Below are positions 14,164 through 16,808 of a stretch of 16,808 nt of DNA, piece by piece (the first letter of the stretch is position 1; the number at the start of each line of letters is the position of its first letter). Source of the stretch: Planctomycetota bacterium (GTDB taxonomy: Bacteria > Planctomycetota > Phycisphaerae > Phycisphaerales > SM1A02). The stretch is from NCBI GenBank assembly GCA_014381385.1, contig JACNLR010000123.1, positions 1-16,808 of the forward strand, in the 5' to 3' direction. The notes beneath the pieces were generated by a model, which did no database searches, was not told where the DNA came from, and saw only the letters and a program-made list of their open reading frames with translations. Position numbers and translations under genes: made by a program.

Positions 14164-15723
14164 ATGTCACAAGAAGCATTTGAAGCCATGAAGGAAAAAT
14201 TTAATGTGATTCCTGTCATTGTGCGAATTATGTCCGATCATTTGAGCCCAGTTCTTGCCTACCGTAGGCTCGTTGCAAGCGATAATCGTACAGCACCGAG
14301 TTTTCTCTTTGAGTCAGTTGACAATGGGGACGAAGTTGGAAGGTTCTCCTTTTTGGGAGCAAATCCAATTCTTGAGATTATTGCGTATCAGCAAGATGTG
14401 ACAATAAGAGACCACGAAAAGGGGTCAGTTGAAACTGTGGTGTCTTCTAACCCTCTTAATCTTGCAAGAGAACTCTCAAATAATTGGAATGTGGCTCCAG
14501 TTGTAGCGGTAAACGATTTGCCCTTGCCAAGTTTTACGGGCGGTTGGGTTGGATTTTCGGGGTACGACACTGCGAGATATTTAGAAGAGGAATCAATTCC
14601 ATATTCCAGCGCTCCAATAGACGACCGTACATTGCCAGATTTGCATTTTGCTCTTTATAAAACGGTTGTAGTTTTTGATCACGTTACGAAAGTTGTGCAT
14701 GTGATTCATAATGCACTAACGGATGATGGCGAAAGCGCTACGTGGAGTAAAGCATCCGATGAACTCGATAGCGTTGTAGATCTTCTGCAAAAAAATGCTG
14801 AGAACATACCCGTTGGCACAATCTCAATGGACTTGAGCTCGCCTCCGCCAAAACCGACAAAATCGAATATGTCTCGTGAAGCATTTGAATCTTCCGTACA
14901 AAAGTGCAAAGAATATATAGCAGCTGGGGATGCATTTCAAATAGTAATTTCGCAGCGGTTTGAGCATAGATCACTCGTTGATCCGTTTGAAATATATCGA
15001 GCGCTAAGAGTGGTGAATCCAAGCCCCTACATGATTTATTTACAGGCAGAAGGTTGTATACTTGCTGCATCAAGTCCAGAAATTCTCTGCAGGTGCAAGG
15101 ACAATCAAGTTACAAACAGACCACTTGCTGGAACAAGAAGACGCGGTAAAACTCAAGAAGAAGACCTTGCACTTGAAAAAGAACTTCGAGGCGATGAAAA
15201 AGAAAAAGCAGAGCATGTCATGCTTGTAGATTTAGGGCGCAATGATTTGGGAACTGTCTGCATGCTTGGTAGTATTGAAATTCAGAGAGTAATGGATATT
15301 GAACGCTACAGCCATGTCATGCATTTAAGTTCCACTGTTGTAGGCGAACTTGATGCCGGTAAAGATTGCTGGGATGCTCTGGCAGCGACATTGCCAGTTG
15401 GAACGGTAAGTGGGGCACCAAAAATTCGCGCGATGCAAATTATTGATGAACTTGAACCCACACGCCGAGGTCCGTACGCAGGTGGTATTGGGATGATTGG
15501 CTTTGGCGGGGACATGGACATGGCGATCGCACTTCGTACCATGGTTATACCAACTGATATGAAGGATAAATCAGGGTGGAGAATAGATATTCAGGCGGGT
15601 GCAGGTATCGTTTTGGACTCAAAACCCGAATTAGAGTGGAAAGAAACGATTAATAAGGCCGCAGGGCTTGGTCGAGCGATTGAGTTGGCGCAATCAGCCT
15701 TTTCTTTGCAGGTGAGTGAGTAA
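14164..15723 (+). CDS. trpE: anthranilate synthase component I
   Basis: 519-residue chorismate-binding subunit that makes anthranilate from chorismate in tryptophan biosynthesis, with the glutamine amidotransferase subunit TrpG. The N-terminal regulatory domain contains FLFESVDNG (Ser51), which corresponds to the LLES tryptophan-feedback motif, and NPSPYM (285-290) completes the inhibitor site. The chorismate-binding core has LAGTRRRG (321-328), DLGRNDLG (356-363), VGTVSGAPK (412-420) and QAGAGIV (477-483). I prefer the ATG at 14164 because family similarity begins directly after it (SQEAFEAMKEKFNVIPV). The ATG at 14128 and a longer frame from 14095 would overlap the divergent ABC gene. trpG is not next door: an AsmA-like gene follows after 11 bp. 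No leader peptide or trp attenuator is visible upstream, because the gap to the divergent gene is only 34 bp. Confidence 0.95.
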   Translation: MSQEAFEAMKEKFNVIPVIVRIMSDHLSPVLAYRRLVASDNRTAPSFLFESVDNGDEVGRFSFLGANPILEIIAYQQDVTIRDHEKGSVETVVSSNPLNLARELSNNWNVAPVVAVNDLPLPSFTGGWVGFSGYDTARYLEEESIPYSSAPIDDRTLPDLHFALYKTVVVFDHVTKVVHVIHNALTDDGESATWSKASDELDSVVDLLQKNAENIPVGTISMDLSSPPPKPTKSNMSREAFESSVQKCKEYIAAGDAFQIVISQRFEHRSLVDPFEIYRALRVVNPSPYMIYLQAEGCILAASSPEILCRCKDNQVTNRPLAGTRRRGKTQEEDLALEKELRGDEKEKAEHVMLVDLGRNDLGTVCMLGSIEIQRVMDIERYSHVMHLSSTVVGELDAGKDCWDALAATLPVGTVSGAPKIRAMQIIDELEPTRRGPYAGGIGMIGFGGDMDMAIALRTMVIPTDMKDKSGWRIDIQAGAGIVLDSKPELEWKETINKAAGLGRAIELAQSAFSLQVSE

Positions 15724-15734
15724 ACTACCCTGCT

Positions 15735-16808
15735 ATGGCAGCGAAAGGAACGCTTCTTAAGCGAAAAAGACGGAACTGGCTATTCATCGCTTTAGCCCTA
15801 TCCCCGCTGATTTTATTTTTCATTGCGACTCGCTCCTTTGTCCTCTCGCCCATTATTTCATCAGTTCTAAGTAACGCAATCGGAGCCCATGTAGTTGTTG
15901 GAAGTTCTACAATCGGGCTTTCGGGAAATCTATCACTTCGTGATGTCGTCTTAAAAGCAGATGGTGTTGATGGTCTTGCTTCGAATGTTATAACTTTGAA
16001 GGAAGTAGATGTTCAACTGGATTCGCTCATTCCTATGAGTAATGCGAACATTGAGCAGATCGATGTTACATCTGCAGTTATACGAATTGCAGAGTCTTCT
16101 GAAACTGCAGGAGAGTTTAATTTTTCACATCTGTTCTCTAAGGAGAGTGGCAAAGAAGAAGATGATGAGAAACCAGATGAATCTGCTGCTGGCTGGTTGT
16201 CGATACTCCCCGAATTATCGCTAGATGAAATAGTCATCGAGTCGGGTGTAATGTCAAACGGGAAGTGGACGTTGGATAATCAAAAGGAGTTTTCGATTGC
16301 ATTTGTGCCAAATAAGAATGGTAATTTAGCATACGCAATTAAGGATAAAGAAGACATTAACGCCCCAGAGTTGTCACTGGAGTTTTCAGAGACAGAGTTT
16401 TATTTAAGAGTTGACGATGTCTCTTTCGCACATTCTCTTTTTGATTTGCTACCTCGGACTATTCGAGCTTGGCAAAATGAAACAAATTTAGGAGGTGGGC
16501 TAGACTCACTTGAAGTTAGTTGGTCTCAAGGTGAGGGGGTTGTGACGAAAGCAGCAATAAACAAGCTCCAATTTTCACTCCCGCAAGAGCATGGTTTGCC
16601 ATGGACGCATTATAAAAAAGGGAAATTTGAAGAGATTCAAGGCAACGCTACACTTTATGTTCAGAGCGGTACGATCTTATACGATGGCAACTCACTTATA
16701 CTTAAGGATATTCAAGGTGATTTGATTCCTCCCCACCAAGAGTCGCCCGTTGCCTTTCGTTCGAGTTTGAAAGTGTATGATTTGCCAAGTATTGGCACAA
16801 GCGGTGAT
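15735..16808 (+). CDS. AsmA-like inner-membrane-anchored envelope protein (partial, 3' end off window)
   Basis: I translated this by hand: 358 codons, open to the window edge. A basic cytoplasmic N-terminus (LLKRKRRNW) is followed by one transmembrane helix (about residues 15-33), leaving the rest in the periplasm. The next segment, SNAIGAHVVVGSSTIGLSGN and then LSLRDVVLKADG, is the characteristic AsmA/TamB/YhdP start: a helix, then a beta groove with repeated strand patterns. An acidic Lys/Glu/Asp-rich loop lies around residues 137-153. AsmA-like proteins are bridge-like lipid carriers or envelope assembly factors, so a role in moving lipids to the outer membrane is likely but inferred. It starts 11 bp after trpE and probably shares its transcript. 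There is no strong Shine-Dalgarno sequence. The C-terminal portion is missing. Confidence 0.8.
   Translation, partial: MAAKGTLLKRKRRNWLFIALALSPLILFFIATRSFVLSPIISSVLSNAIGAHVVVGSSTIGLSGNLSLRDVVLKADGVDGLASNVITLKEVDVQLDSLIPMSNANIEQIDVTSAVIRIAESSETAGEFNFSHLFSKESGKEEDDEKPDESAAGWLSILPELSLDEIVIESGVMSNGKWTLDNQKEFSIAFVPNKNGNLAYAIKDKEDINAPELSLEFSETEFYLRVDDVSFAHSLFDLLPRTIRAWQNETNLGGGLDSLEVSWSQGEGVVTKAAINKLQFSLPQEHGLPWTHYKKGKFEEIQGNATLYVQSGTILYDGNSLILKDIQGDLIPPHQESPVAFRSSLKVYDLPSIGTSGD

Noticed and set aside
1..16808. CRISPR array, insertion sequence, prophage or attachment site
   Set aside because: No regularly spaced repeats, transposase, integrase, terminal inverted repeats or phage genes were seen on either strand.

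Overview
The window is one densely packed stretch of bacterial chromosome with moderate, slightly AT-leaning base composition (judged by eye, not computed). I see no phage, transposon, CRISPR, tRNA or rRNA signature. The gene set points to a Gram-negative, PVC/Planctomycetota-like bacterium, perhaps Phycisphaerae: a futalosine-pathway menaquinone gene (mqnD), a 7TM-HD c-di-AMP phosphodiesterase, lipoproteins, an AsmA-like envelope protein, a tandem-ACT protein and several secreted proteins of no family I recognise. The taxon is inference; the individual protein families are more secure.

Layout. (1) Bases 1-2721, minus strand: the start of a heavy-metal efflux operon. A tiny secreted cysteine-rich protein is followed by a TolC/CusC-type outer-membrane lipoprotein and then a CusB/CzcB-type membrane-fusion protein that runs off the left edge. 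The RND pump gene would be expected next, outside the window. (2) Bases 2808-5470, plus strand: mutY, translationally coupled to a secreted protein of unknown function. (3) Bases 8487-5480, minus strand: a TPR/SPOR lipoprotein followed by a PgpH-like c-di-AMP phosphodiesterase. (4) Bases 8533-10871, plus strand: an acyl-CoA ligase overlapping mqnD. (5) Bases 12625-10868, minus strand: an exported TPR-cyclophilin followed by a tandem-ACT protein that ends in a stop-codon overlap with mqnD. (6) Bases 12626-12951: the only intergenic region above 300 bp. It holds two related structured elements on the minus strand. (7) Bases 14129-12952, minus strand: an ABC ATPase overlapping ruvC. (8) Bases 14164-16808, plus strand: trpE, then a truncated AsmA-like protein.

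Most genes sit in two-gene units with 4-bp stop/start overlaps (ATGA or GTGA), which indicates translational coupling: TolC/CusB, mutY/secreted protein, ligase/mqnD and ABC/ruvC.

The most unusual feature is the pair of roughly 43-nt elements between ruvC and the cyclophilin gene. On the minus strand both carry a conserved 5' block (CCCCCGRAAGGG then CTCGGTRCGG) and a long hairpin whose stem pairs covary between copies, and both end in a T-tract. A promoter-like sequence lies upstream of each. They are therefore either twin terminator-ended small RNAs, or a ruvC terminator plus an attenuator in the cyclophilin leader. The second point of interest is the cysteine-rich, metallothionein-like secreted protein that heads the metal-efflux operon behind a dyad-embedded TATAAT with almost no room for an mRNA leader.
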